From Callaeas wilsoni (lineage: Eukaryota; Chordata; Aves; Passeriformes; Callaeidae), in NCBI GenBank assembly GCA_013398955.1, contig VWPU01005228.1, forward strand, positions 507,642 to 571,641: 64,000 nucleotides of DNA, written 5' to 3'. The translations under genes and the position numbers were made by a program. The notes under the pieces are model-generated. The model was given only the letters and a program-made list of their open reading frames with translations, did no database searches and had not been told where the DNA came from. Shown here one piece after another: positions 38,731 through 50,459 of this stretch (within the stretch, counting starts at the first letter, position 1; the number at the start of each line of letters is the position of its first letter).

Positions 38731-41700
38731 GACTGATACGATGCATTTGACAGACTTCAAATTCCAGATTCCAATTACAAATTTTCTCTCAGTTCTTTTG
38801 CAGTTTCCTTTTTACATTTCCCTGTAGGAAATTTGTGTGATATTTAATCAAGATGAAGAGTTCTAATAGACACCTGTAACTGTTTGTGTCTGTCAGTCAT
38901 GGGGTAACTATGACTGAGCCACATGCTCAGATCTCATCACAAGCACATTGGTCATTGAAAGGTGGTTAAGAACTTTCAGGTTTTTAAACATCTGTTTCTC
39001 CATTCTGAAGAGGAGTCCATTCAGCTTAATATTTTGTATTTTCCTGTCTTAATCTTTGTTGCTTCTGTTCAGTGCTGCCAGCAATATGATGTCTGCTAGG
39101 ATTATGCTGCAATAGGGGGCCTTACTTAACAGGGGCAGCTTCTAAATCTGACCTATTCAGCCCCCTTGTGGTGCATACCAAAGTGGCCAGGTTTTGCTGA
39201 GTCTAGCATGTCTCTTAAAAGTTTTATAAGAATAAAATCCCCCATGCAACAAGAGCTCTATATTTGTTCAAAGGGGAAAATTTTTCACCTTCTACCAATG
39301 ACTCCAAGAGAAGCAGGGATTGTGCATTTTGCCTTCTGAAGCCAGCAAGATTAGTAGAAGTCTTCATACTTTTTTTTAATTGAATTTCAGTATCTTACCA
39401 ATATATCATTTAAAATTTTTGTCACTTGCTTACTTGCTTTTTACTTATTATCTTCTTAACACATCCCTCCTTTTGGTAGAAACAGTATTCTTATCTTTAG
39501 TAAACTTTAAACTTTTGATTTTATTGTATTGTTCTTATGGCTTTTTTTTCTATAAGCATTAGATGACTCAATGTCTTTTTGTTTGTTTTGTCTAATTTGG
39601 AGTTTCCTCTGATCTGATTAAAGGCAAAGAAAAATCTTCATGACACTTTCAATGCTTTCTAGATAAATAAAGAAGGCATTAATTATCTAACCAATAAATA
39701 AATTAAGTATATCATTGAGATATCATGTGCATAACAAAAGCCTCTTTTCATATTGATAGCTTTTCAAGCTTAAAATTTCCTTTTTAAAATTTGAAACTGT
39801 TTTTGAGAATACAGTTCCTCAAGTTATGCATTGAAAAATTTGTACTTGCAAATGCTTGTCTCCCATACTATAAGGAAGGTACATATGAGGGCAAAGTTTG
39901 AGACCAGCTATCCTGAGAAAATCTGAGAATGCACTAATTTGCAGTTTTAAAAAAGTGCAAAAACTCCCAAAATATAAAAATTATGCCCCTTAAACTTTAA
40001 CTGATAATTTTGAGAGTTTTTCTCATTTTGGAACAACAGCAAATGTAGATATGTATACTTTTAAGTACTTACATGATTTAGAATCATTACAATTTTGTGC
40101 CCATTGTTGATTTGACATGACTTTTTATAGCAGCTCATTGAAGTCTTGATTCTGGAATGCTTCTTTAACCAAAGTAACTAACATGAAGAGGTTCTCATGT
40201 CAGAGAGGATCAAACCAAACCTTCCTACAGAGAAGACTTATCTACAAGTCCCCAGAAGTCTAATTTTCAATACTGAAGTCTCAATTAATTTCAAGAAGAA
40301 CCTGACTTTTTTTTACATTATTTTGTGTGTCATCTTAGGAGTTGTGGTGGATTCTTGAGAAATTAAAACAAAATATTCCAAATTGCCACACATTTACTTT
40401 CTGGAAAACAGGGTAGTTAAATATCATTCATACAAATATATAAATTGTCAGAGGCCTTAAAATGGGAGTAAATTTTTTAAAATTTATGGTCTTGGCAAGG
40501 CTTTTTAAGCTTCTGTACCGCTGTCCACTGATCTTCAAATACAGAAGACTCCAGAAGTTCTTTAAGACTGAACTCAGTGAACCTTTCCATTCCCTACTAG
40601 ACTTAAATGAAGTTCCTCATGGTCAATGATGCCAAGTGTTCTTAATAGTTTTCTATTTCTCACTCGAGTCTTGCTTTCTAGTTATACGCTAATTAAGGGT
40701 GCCTTAGTCTCTGCTTATAAACTTTTTTACATAATAAGGTGGCATGTCTATTATTTAACAGTTACTCATGATGATATACAAATGTATAAGCTGTTCAACA
40801 ATTACAAAGTCAATTTTTAATAGAGTTAATGCTTCTTACACAATGTGAGACAATGACTAAAAAAAAATTCCCCTTGGAGTACGCTGCTGTTGTCGAGTTT
40901 CATGGAAGTTATTCCAGAAATATTTCTTTCTCTTACTTTAGGGGATTTTTTTTCTGCTACTTGAGTAATAAAAACTGTCTCACTACAGTTCCACATTCCC
41001 CCAATTACTTGTCTTATGCATGCAGAAGACCACCAAAGACAAGGGAAGGGAAGTAATTTCCTGAAATCTGGGTATATTTTCTAGTACAGTGTGAATTCTG
41101 GTCTTGATCTTATGTCAAGCAACAAATTATGCATTTGTCCCAGAAACAAAATTAATTTCCCAAAATTATTTTTATCTGTTTTAATGTTTTGTTCTTCAAA
41201 GTTATGCAGGATTTTATCACATCAGCACCAACACAGACCGTATTTTTCATCATCTCAAGCACACTGTAAGAAAATATTCATATATTTTCATTATTATTCA
41301 TCTTTTTTAGCTGTTGTGATAAAAATCAAAACCTGGTTTCTGACTTCCATATTTTTGAGATTTCCTTTCCTTTCTTTTTTCCTTTTCTTTTCCAAATGTT
41401 CACTTTGTCTAAAAACATCTGAAATGTTTTCACCTACTTGTATTCTCTAGGTGTTGTGTGGTAACAAAAAAGACCCAAAACCTTTCTGAACTCATCTCAG
41501 GTGGCCTTTATTTTCATAACTCATTTTTATCTGAAGTAGACCATCCCATCTATACTTTCTCTTTGCCTATTACTCTTTCATCACATTCCACTCCACAGCA
41601 CAGCTCAGAACTTGAGTGGAAGGCAAGTAGTTTCAAAGACAAACATTTCTGTTATGAACCTCACCAAAGGCAGCAGGTTTGTTCATATCAGATTTGTTCA

Positions 41701-42939
41701 TGGCATAAACATACTTAATAGATGACATTTAGTTTTATGTAAAATAAATAGTCTGATTAATTCATCTGTGTTTTCCCGCAATGAAGTATGTCGGATATTT
41801 CCTACGTCAGAGTTGATGATTTTAGAAACATGTCAGTCACACAAGTGCAACACCAACTACACACCCTTTTATAAAGCACAACATATATATGCAGACCAAA
41901 AACTAAAAAAATCCCATATTATGAAAAATATTTTGCTCGAATGCATAAACATGCATTAAAAAATGTGGCTATTTGAAGTCCTTTATTCATTGTCTCTTTT
42001 TCTTCAAATGAAAGATTGATTTAGTTCTATATTTACTTTTATTTCAATATAGTTCTATCTCAGATCCTTGCATCATCCAAAATTGACTATCTTTGAACAT
42101 TAAGAAGAAAATCTGTCTAGCAAAAAGATAGAAGTTATAAAACAAGCATAATACTGTCAGGCTTCAAGATCCATCAACAAATAATACTAAAAACAAATTG
42201 TAGAGGCATTTTTTAACCAAACCATAACATTTAGTTGCCTTTGTCAATGTTAAAAGTGGTTTTTAATCTCTGTGGAATTTGGCTTAATAGCATATTAAGT
42301 TTTCTATCTTAAAAATAAAAAAAATCCTAAAACAATAAAATTTAAAAATCTTAAATAATGCCAAAGAAAATACATTGTAAGTGGGTTCCTTATGACTTTC
42401 TTTAACTTTAGCCTAAAGACCTTAAGATTGTGCACAGTCATTGGAAACAACTGATGAAGAACTTAAAATGGTAACATTCAGTAGGGGTTTGTGTACCTCC
42501 TCTTGCTAGCTATGGTGAGTATGACCCTCCAAATACTTAATTGTTTCCAACAGTTTACAAAAGATGTCAGTCAAGTTTAACAAACATCACAGTGCCCAGT
42601 TACTTACCAGTGTCCTAATAGTTGGTCCAATCAAAGGAAATTTATTTTGTGCAACATCAGTAGAGATACTAAAATCTGATCTGAGCTGAACACTAACAAA
42701 ATTTTTTCTCATGGAAATTTTTCCCTCACCAAAGAGACATGGTTTATCCAAAGCTTGCCTGCAATATTCTGTATGTAATATAGCTAAATATTATTTTGTT
42801 AATAAATTATTCTATCCCACCCTTGGTTACTCAGCTATGTAATTTAATTAAACCAAGTCAATTTCTATGGATTATTTTAAATAAAAAATTGCATAGCTAG
42901 TTAATGAACAATCTTCTCCTCTCTGTAATTGGCAAATAA
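38731..42939. other. AT-rich DNA, no gene seen
   Basis: No gene is supported. The 119-codon plus frame at 41091-41450 is Phe/Leu/Ser/Lys-rich and resembles nothing known to me. The CTCF-like pair at 39.1 kb is listed separately. I see no mobile element in this stretch. Confidence 0.55.
39109..39171. promoter_or_regulatory. Candidate convergent pair of CTCF-like motifs
   Basis: On the minus strand, 39160-39171 reads CCACAAGGGGGC, a close match to the CTCF core CCASYAGRKGGC. On the plus strand, 39109-39120 reads GCAATAGGGGGC, a weaker match (about 10 of 12 positions). The two face each other about 40 bp apart. CTCF sites mark insulators and loop anchors. The assignment rests on motif similarity only. 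Confidence 0.3.
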
Positions 42940-43456
42940 ACCCCTATCCAGTTGCTTGCTCACTATTCCCCCATCAAGATCAGAGGGAGAATCAGAATAT
43001 CAAATTGAGAAAATTCATGGATTAAGAGAGTTTAACAAGTGAAGGGAAAAAAAGAAGCAAACAAACTATCAAGTGATGCAAAAATAATCTCTCATAACTA
43101 GCAGATCAATGCCCAGCCAGTACCTGAGCAATGGCTACCTTGGAAAAATTCCCACAGATTTACTGCTGAGCATGGGCTTGCATTGCTTGGAATATCCCTT
43201 TGGTCACATTGGGTCAGGTCTCTCAGCTGTGTCTCTTCCCAGCTCTTGTGCAACCCCTGCCTACTCATTGACAGGGCAGAGTAGGAAACAGAGATGACCT
43301 TGATGCTGCATAAGCACTGCTCTGTAAGAGTCGAAACACTGCTATAGAAACAGTTTTGGTCATAAATCTAAACCATAGTGCTCTATGGGCTGTGTAATGC
43401 CGCAGTCTGCTTTGCGGGTTCAGGGCAAGATAGTTGTATTTACCCCGGGCAGTACA
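42940..43456 (-). mobile_element. ERVL-type LTR, degraded, reverse orientation
   Basis: On the plus strand this shows antisense landmarks of the avian ERVL-type LTR: 'gttgcttgctcactattccc', 'gatcaatgcccagccagtac', 'ttggaatatccctttggtca', 'gggtcaggtctctcagctgt' and 'cagctcttgtgcaacccctg'. It ends in CAGTACA at 43450-43456, which in sense is the usual TGTACTG start. The sense 3' terminus near 42940 is decayed. No internal retroviral sequence adjoins it, so it is a solo LTR. Confidence 0.8.
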
Positions 43457-45290
43457 TAGGAGAAACAACAAAATCATCAAGAGGTTCAAAAAAACCACTT
43501 CTACTTGCAAATTTTGGAGCATTCAAATGGAATAAGTCACTTGACAAAGTTTAACTTAGCAAACTTTAACTTGTCCAGACACAACAAGGGATTTAACAAG
43601 CCACTTATTGGAATTTTTCTTGGTCCAGCTTATAGTGTATTTTGAGAAGAAAAAGTGAGGAGAAGAAAGATAAAGGAAAAGAAAAAGGAGAGAGAAATGT
43701 AGATGGCCACCACCCTAGTGTGGTCTCAGCAGCTTTTAAATGCGGAGTAGTGGAGAGCACCTCATAGCACAAGCTTATGCTGATTTCAGTGCTAAAGTCG
43801 CATGCCTTCATTTTGCACAGAGCCAGAATGTTCCCAGCTGGCCCTTGCAGTCCACCACGCCCATTACAGTGGTGGCCAGCACTGACTTTTCCAATGCTCA
43901 CGCACCTCACAGCACAGCGCGTGAAGGCTCAAGGGTGCCGGGGGCAGCCGTGCGCAGTCCCACCTGAACAGAGCTCGCCCTGTTCCCCACCACTTCCCAA
44001 CTGGTGGTTTTGAGCCAGTCAGCTGCTCCTTCGGTCTCCCACAGACTCTTAAAAGAAAGTGAGCTGCATCCCAGCCAAAGTCAGCACTTTCGCTTTCCAA
44101 AATGAACAGCTAGGTGAGTCATTTGGGTCATGGTGGCTCAAACTGTTCCTAATCAAAGAATAAGGCTCAAATTTGTACTCTGATTGTGTAGTCAAATGTC
44201 TCATTTCATTAGATGGCTAAAGAGATCTGCTGTATTTTTTCTAAACATTGAAGCACTGTCATGGGAATATGACTTTTTGCCATAGCATTTCCAGGAGGTA
44301 AAGTCCTGTTTGTTAACTATTCTTCCAATGCTTAAAGGGAGTAAAAATAGTAATATATAACTATAGAAACAGGTTCTAGACAGTTGAAATGATACTAATT
44401 TTTTCAGAGGAAAATCTTTGTTTCAATTAACTTAAATGCATTTTAAACTATATGTGTATTCAGAATATTCTGCGTCTTTTACAGAAAATTTGCATTAAAT
44501 TCAAAGAGACTTTTAAATACAGAAAAATTTTGATTTTTTTCTTTGGTTTTTTTTAAATTATTTGACATCTAGAATTTTATGCATTCACTTTTTCTAGTCA
44601 GAAGACAGTCTAGTCAATTTCTCTTCATTCAAAATAATTTCAAAATATCAATTTAGCACAATTATTTATGTTCATAATTAGTTATTAAAACATTGCTAAA
44701 CAGTCATCTTGCAGTCATTAGTAAAATGTGTAATCCTCCAAAGATACATGTGCATTTAACAGCCACAACTGCCTAGCACTTAATTAAAGGACTAGAAAAC
44801 TGAGATTTAGGTAATGAGCAAAGAGTCTCTTGATCGGTTTTTGGTTTATGGACACAGCTTGAATACAGTTTAGGGGGAAAGAGAGAGAAAGCAGTAAGTG
44901 TTAAGACCAAGGTTAAAGCATAAATTACATCAAAACAGGTGTTAACCTGGCCTCTTTTCTGGGTTATTTGGGGTAGACACTAGAAAGGAATTAATTGCAC
45001 TGGAGACAATGAAGTACATAGATGAAATATCAAGACACATTTTGTGAGAAAATGCTAGGGGTTATAGTATTATTGTGATTAAAAAGAGAAAGGATTTGGA
45101 GCATATGTCTGTGAAGCAATTTGTGATAAAACTTCTGTAGTTTGAACCAAATTCAAAATTTTGTTTGATAAGTACAGTTTAATTTACTATAGAGATGGGA
45201 ATTAAGATCTAATTCATACCTTTATCAGGAGGCAACTCTCTGTGTGTATGTCTACAGATTGATTATGCTGAGCAGTAGAAGAGAGATTAT
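43457..45290. other. Unassigned DNA with a GC-richer, CpG-containing patch
   Basis: No gene is supported. The section at about 43690-44110 is GC-richer and contains several CpG sites (for example around 43900-43960), unlike its flanks. Overlapping frames of 75-101 codons on both strands there match no family I know. Two IRF-like motifs lie at its right edge. It might be an old LTR or promoter, but no element could be recognised. Confidence 0.45.
44086..44098 (-). promoter_or_regulatory. Candidate interferon-response (IRF) element
   Basis: The minus strand reads GGAAAGCGAAAGT, which fits the IRF-binding core GAAANNGAAA. A second related purine stretch, AAAAGAAAGTGA, lies on the plus strand at 44050-44061. 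They sit at the edge of a GC-richer patch with no identified gene. This is a motif-level call and chance is possible. Confidence 0.25.
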
Positions 45291-45885
45291 TATAGAGGAT
45301 TGACCTTGTCTGAATGCCAGATGTCCATCAAGCCACTCTATCACTCCCCCTTCTCAGCTGGACAGGGGAAAGAAAGTAAGATGGAACCCAGCTCGTAGGT
45401 TGAGATAAGGAAGTTTACTAAAGGAAAAGGTTTTTTGTGTGAAAGCAAAGTGAAAAAAAAAAAAAAAAAAGAGCTTTTATTCTCTACTTCCCATCAGCAA
45501 GCAGTGCCTGGCCACTTCCTGAGAAGCAGAGCTTCAGCATTCATAATGGTTGCTCAGAAAGGCAAACTTTGCAAATTAAAAATGCATCCCCCTTCCTCCT
45601 CCTTTTCTTAGCTTTTATATCTGAGCTGATTTCATATTCTATGGAATATCCCTTTTGTCACTTTGGGTCAGTCGTACTAGTCGTGTCGCCTCCCAGGATT
45701 CCGCTCACCTCCATCCTGCTGGTAGGGTGCAGAATGTCAGGGAGACAGCGCTGATGCTGTGCCAGCTCTGCTCAGCAGTAGCCAAGGCACTGGAGTGTTA
45801 CCAACACCTTTCCCACCAATACAAAGCACAGCACTATAATGGTTGCTGTGGTAAAAAGAACTCCATCTCAGCTAGATCCAGTACA
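45291..45885 (-). mobile_element. Solo ERV LTR with exact 5-bp target duplication
   Basis: The 595-bp block is flanked by ATTAT at 45286-45290 and again at 45886-45890. In sense (minus) it starts TGTACTGGATCTAGCTGA. Antisense landmarks on the plus strand are 'tatggaatatcccttttgtc', 'tttgggtcagtcgtactagt' and 'cactcccccttctcagctgg'. A sense TATA-like ATATAAAAG lies at 45612-45620 and a sense AATAAA at 45476-45481, followed in sense by 18 T. The far end reads CTCTATA instead of the usual CA. A 5-bp duplication fits ERVL-type integration, and the absence of any internal region marks a solo LTR left by recombination. Confidence 0.92.
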
Positions 45886-46114
45886 ATTATCCATAACACA
45901 CAGTCTGCCACATACACTTGACTGTTTTGGTTAATCTCACCGATTGACTTTGTTGGTGCCAATTAATTTACATTCTTAGAGGAAGAAATCTGCTCAATTT
46001 GAACTTAGTCCAGCATGACACAAACATTTTTCAGACAAGGAAAAGACTGACTACTGTATATGAATCCCCCACATTTTAAAGGCTTGTAATTTCAAGTATT
46101 ATGTGTGGAGAGAG

Positions 46115-46386
46115 ATCACAGAATCACAGGAAAAAAAATAAAAGATTGGAAGGAACATCTGGTGATTGTTTATAATGAAGCTTCCACTTGAAGGAAGGAT
46201 GGTTTAAAACCTTAAATAAGAGTGTTCGCAACTTCTTTACTCAAGTTTTAAATATCTCCAAGGATGGCGATTCCATGCTTTCTGTGTTCTGCTACTTAAC
46301 AGCTGTTATTGCAGTTAAACATTCAGCTTCCTAATGTGCAGTTTGAATTTTCTTTGTTGCGAGTATTTTTTTGACTTTTGTCTTTA
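46115..46386 (-). mobile_element. CR1 LINE 3' end, reverse, ending at an LTR
   Basis: The plus strand starts TCACAGAATCACAGG, the antisense CR1 terminus, then shows 'ttggaaggaacatctggtga', 'ttctttactcaagttttaaa', 'atctccaaggatggcgattc' and 'cctaatgtgcagtttgaatt'. Matches fade just before the LTR at 46387, and I do not see CR1 sequence resuming beyond that LTR, so the element probably ended nearby. Confidence 0.8.
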
Positions 46387-46932
46387 TGCACTGGTTTTAA
46401 GATAGAGTTAATATCCTTCACGTTAGTTACTAAAGTGTTACCTTGGATTTGTTCTGGAAACTGTGTTGATAGCACACGGATATTTTAGCCATTGCTGAAT
46501 GTTTACACAGCCTCAAGGTTTTTTTCTGCTTCTCACCCTACCAACAAGGAGGTTGGGGATGCACAAGAAGCTGGGAGGGGACACAGCTGGGACTGCTGAC
46601 CCCAAATGACCAGAGGTATATTCCATATTATATGGCATCATCCTCAGCAATAAAAATCTGGGGGAACCTTCAGAGCGATTTATCTTTTGAAGTAACGGTC
46701 ACATGTGATGAAGCCCTGCTTTCCTGGAGATGCCTGAACATTTCCCTACTGATAGGAAGAAGTGAATGAATTTTTTTTCTACTTTCCTTGTGTGCATGGC
46801 TTTGGCTTTACCTATTAAACCGTCTTTATCTCAGGAGTTTTCACTGCTAGTCTTCTGATTCTCTCCCCCTTCCCATGAGTGGGAAGCGACTGACTGGCTG
46901 TGTTTAATTGCTGGCTAAAGTTAAAGACAGTC
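46387..46932 (+). mobile_element. Near-complete solo ERVL-type LTR
   Basis: In sense it starts TGCACTGGTTTTAAGATAGA and passes 'gtgttgatagcacacggata', 'tgcttctcaccctaccaaca', 'gcacaagaagctgggagggg' and 'gatattccata'-type wording (here 'gtatattccatattatatgg'). A degenerate TATA region (AATAAAAATC) follows near 46648, then 'agccctgctttcctggagat', an ATTAAA polyadenylation signal at 46814-46819 and 'gctgtgtttaattgctggct' before a decayed GTTAAA terminus. CTTTA (46382-46386) and CTTTT (46933-46937) may be a mutated 5-bp duplication. No internal region is present. Confidence 0.88.
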
Positions 46933-48917
46933 CTTTTTGGTGCATAACACAGAGCTCAAAAGGTTCAGGATAGTGACAGATTTTAATGGAATTTGCTGGA
47001 TCATATACCTGAGCATAAACAGCAGAATAATTTCTACAATTTTCCAAACAAGTTGAAGAATCCTCAGTTAAGATATTTGTCAATAACTTCTCTTCAATAA
47101 CAAGAAAAGGCAAAAAATAAAAATAAAATTTTAAAAAGCCCACAAAAAGCTAAAACAAGACTTCAATGAGTTTCAAAGCCTTTTAAGTAGAAGAAATTTG
47201 TTTCTGAAATAATACAAAGATGACATTAGGCATAGTTACTGCTCTTGTGCTATGTCACCTAGGATTAATTTATGTAATGGGTGGGCAGGCAAGCTTGTTA
47301 AGCAGTTCTGTACATTGAGAATTTAGTTATCAAATCCCCAGGTAACCTGATAATCTGCTTTATTAATGTGCAACAAACGAAATATCATGGAACAATGAAT
47401 AAAGGAAAATTGCACTGGGGATCACCATGTTGATACTATATAATGCCAAACATAATAGAGAAGTATTTTGGTTTTTTTTTCATCAAGTACTAAATACAAA
47501 TAGAAGAGAAGATAGAATATTCTGGCTGTTTCTGTTTTACCAAAGAATATGAGGCTGATTAGTAAGATACAAAGTGAGCAGGTAAAGTTTGAATATTAAC
47601 ATTTACAGAAATTTTGGTAAAATTACTTTTCTTTATCTTCAGAAATCTAATTTTGTCATAAAGAATCGATTTTACTTTGGTCATAGTTTTTATTATATTT
47701 GAAGTAACAGGTTTAGGTTTTTTATGACAAGATATGGAACATTTACAATGTTCTGTTCCTGGCCTTGGAAAAATGACCACTAATATTCTTCTTGTTGAAC
47801 CTGTGCCAGTAGTTCTTGCTGTGGTGTGTAGTAGAAGAAAAGTTACCTCCTACAGCACAGGCTCATTGAAATGCTGTGAATATATACGACTGACACTTCT
47901 GCTTCAAACTAACCCAGAAACTGTTAAGCAGTGCTTTCCTGCCAGGCATCATATGAGGAGAGTAAAATATTTCTATAAGCTTGTGAGGGAGGAATACAAA
48001 ACTTGCTCTAAATATAGGCAGCATTTTTATACAGTTATGAAGCTATAAATGGAGTTAGGCAAAAGGAGGGTGGGGTGGTGGGGAAAGGATACAATTTTAG
48101 GGGTTGTAGCAAGGGCTCTGTGTCTGTAATGTGTTTCTGTCAAGAACTAATCAGAAGTGCATACTAGTTATCTTCATAGGTGTTTTCACATTGAGTCACA
48201 CTGAGTTTTAAAATAAGTTAGAAAGTTTATGCACAATTTAGCAATTGCATATCTGGGGATCTAGAGGAGCAGCATGATTCCAATAAGTGGGAATAACTGC
48301 TACTTTGCAGTCAGCAACCTCGGTGGCAGTATGCTACCATTCTGTTCCTCATCCCCAGAGGGCACATCTGCACTGTTCCCTGCTGTAATCAGCAAATGAT
48401 CCAAACACCTTAGAAAGGTCATAGCCCCATTTGTTTTAGATACTGCTTTTCTTCCTCCAAACACAAAAATGTGTTTGGTCACTGTTGGAAGTAACCAAGA
48501 ATTTAAAATTCATCAAAATCAAATGCTGTGTGTGTGCTCAAAGACTGTGATTCTCTTGAATAGGTTTAGCTTAGTGAATCATGTTCAGTTACCTATATCA
48601 TGCTTCCATAAATAGTCTTTTGCTATCTGGTCTGCACACAGATCATCTTGATCCTTTGTTTCACTGCATTAAGTGAAAAACTTCAATAACAGAAAGAGAA
48701 ATAGACCATAAAATAAAGACAAATTTCTTTTTCTTCAAACTACTGTATCACAAGGTATATATGTCTGGTGAATGTGAAAGCGGAGAGGAAATCATCTTCT
48801 AATCTGCTCCAGATTTCTGGCCTGGATTAAGGTAAAATCACCACTTTTCAAAGTTTTTCATTACACATCAAAGCACAAGCATTGACCATCTGATTCTTAG
48901 CATTGCGTGTACTTCCT

Positions 48918-48941
48918 CTTCTCTCTCTGCAGAGAGAGAAG
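48918..48941. repeat. Perfect 24-bp palindrome
   Basis: The two 12-bp arms, CTTCTCTCTCTG and CAGAGAGAGAAG, are exact reverse complements with no spacer, centred on CTGCAG. The arms are CT/GA repeats, so strand slippage is a likely origin. Confidence 0.9.
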
Positions 48942-49168
48942 TTGCAGTTTTAGAAAAAATACTTTTTAGACTACACTGTCTTCAGAAAAAAAGTCAGAAA
49001 TCAGTAACCTCTCCCCATAAAATAAATTCTGTATCTGTATCTATGTCCTGTGAATTTAGTTCAAAACAGTATACTCATAGGCAAATTTCCAAAGCAGAAA
49101 GAGGACAAAAAAACCCATACTGTGACATTTCTAGCAAAATAATTTCTTGTCTTGTAAAAACTAAACTC

Positions 49169-49193
49169 TTCCTTCCTTCCTTCCTTCCTTCCT
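49169..49193 (+). repeat. (TTCC)n microsatellite
   Basis: Six perfect TTCC units plus one base lie within a pyrimidine-rich context. Confidence 0.95.
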
Positions 49194-50459
49194 CTCAAAT
49201 GTCACACTTGGAGCTGTCAAATGTCATCATTTGTTCCATGAATTAAGTAGAGCTAAAAAAGACAAAATAATTTTGTGTCTGAATCGGTAACAGATTAAAG
49301 GACAGAGCAACTCAGTTTTATGTTTGATAGTTACTGTGTATGTAGGCAGTCCCTTAGCATTTTTTACAGCATAAACAAAGAAAAGAGTGACCTTTGAAGG
49401 ACATATCTTCAGTGCTTTGCAGGCATCAGTGGAAAATACAGAGATGATAATTCTTTTCTTCATAAAATAGCCACTAATTTTGAAATGTTTCCATAATATG
49501 GACACTCAGTAATTCTAAATTCAAAACTGATGAAAAAGCTCAATTTTTATTCCCTTGTAGTGACTATTTTGCCAATTCTTTACAGATAGGATTGGGGTTT
49601 TTTTCTGTATGTCATATTTACACCTGAAGTTAAGTTTATGGAATTATAAGTGTCAAAAATGTATTTGCTATTTAAATGTCAATTCTGTTCTCCTTTACTA
49701 TATCAGAAATATTTAAATCTAGAGTGTTTGTGACTATGATGGGCTGGCTATTTTATGCAGAGGTCACCATTGCCTCTGCACAGTTTTAGGACTCATCAGT
49801 TGAAATTTGTTCATTCAAACCGAAAACTGAGTTCATGTTCTTTTGGTTTAAGTTTGTTTTACATTGTATGCACTATCAAGAGGAATTGAAGAATTTTCTT
49901 GTGAAAATTTTGTAAGGGAAGAAACCACTTACACACCTCTATTGTTACGTAGAGTGCAATTATACATGAATACCAATGTAAAACTTCACCTTTTCCATGC
50001 TCATTTTCTGTCTTTCTTCTGTCTTTCTACTAGTCTCAGCATAGCATTTTTGATTTAAATACAGGAAGAAGGCACATTTGTAATAACACAGAAGCGTGGT
50101 CCTAACCTTACTAAAAGTGGGAGTGAACAAACTGTCATAGCCCTAAATAGAAAACAGCATAGACAATGCACCACTTCAGGATACGTATGACAACTGCCCT
50201 TGACCCAGGATTTTTTTTCATGATTTCTGGTACACATTTGAAAGTCTTGTTGAAAATATATGCTGTCAAATTCTTCTGCAGTACACCTACCTCAAAGAGG
50301 CAAAATGATCTTTGGACAGGAGTTATCAGGGCTCACTGAAAGTGCTTTAAACTAAATTTGAAGGGGAAAAATTTAAAAATCAGGTTCACTAGACATAAAT
50401 TTGGTGAACACATGACAATGTTTGAAAAATGGTGTGTGAGGTCTTTCAGTCTGACACCT

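Larger units (their letters stand above)
46933..50459. other. AT-rich DNA, no gene seen
   Basis: No gene or mobile element is supported. The 104-codon plus frame at 47734-48048 has a mixed composition but no domain I recognise, no convincing start context and no conserved neighbour. A perfect palindrome and a (TTCC)n repeat are listed separately. Confidence 0.55.

Noticed and set aside
41091..41450. 119-codon plus-strand frame
   Set aside because: Phe/Ser/Leu-rich chance frame in AT-rich DNA without similarity to known proteins.
47734..48048. 104-codon plus-strand frame
   Set aside because: Mixed composition, but there is no domain, no start context and no neighbouring exon signal that I can defend.
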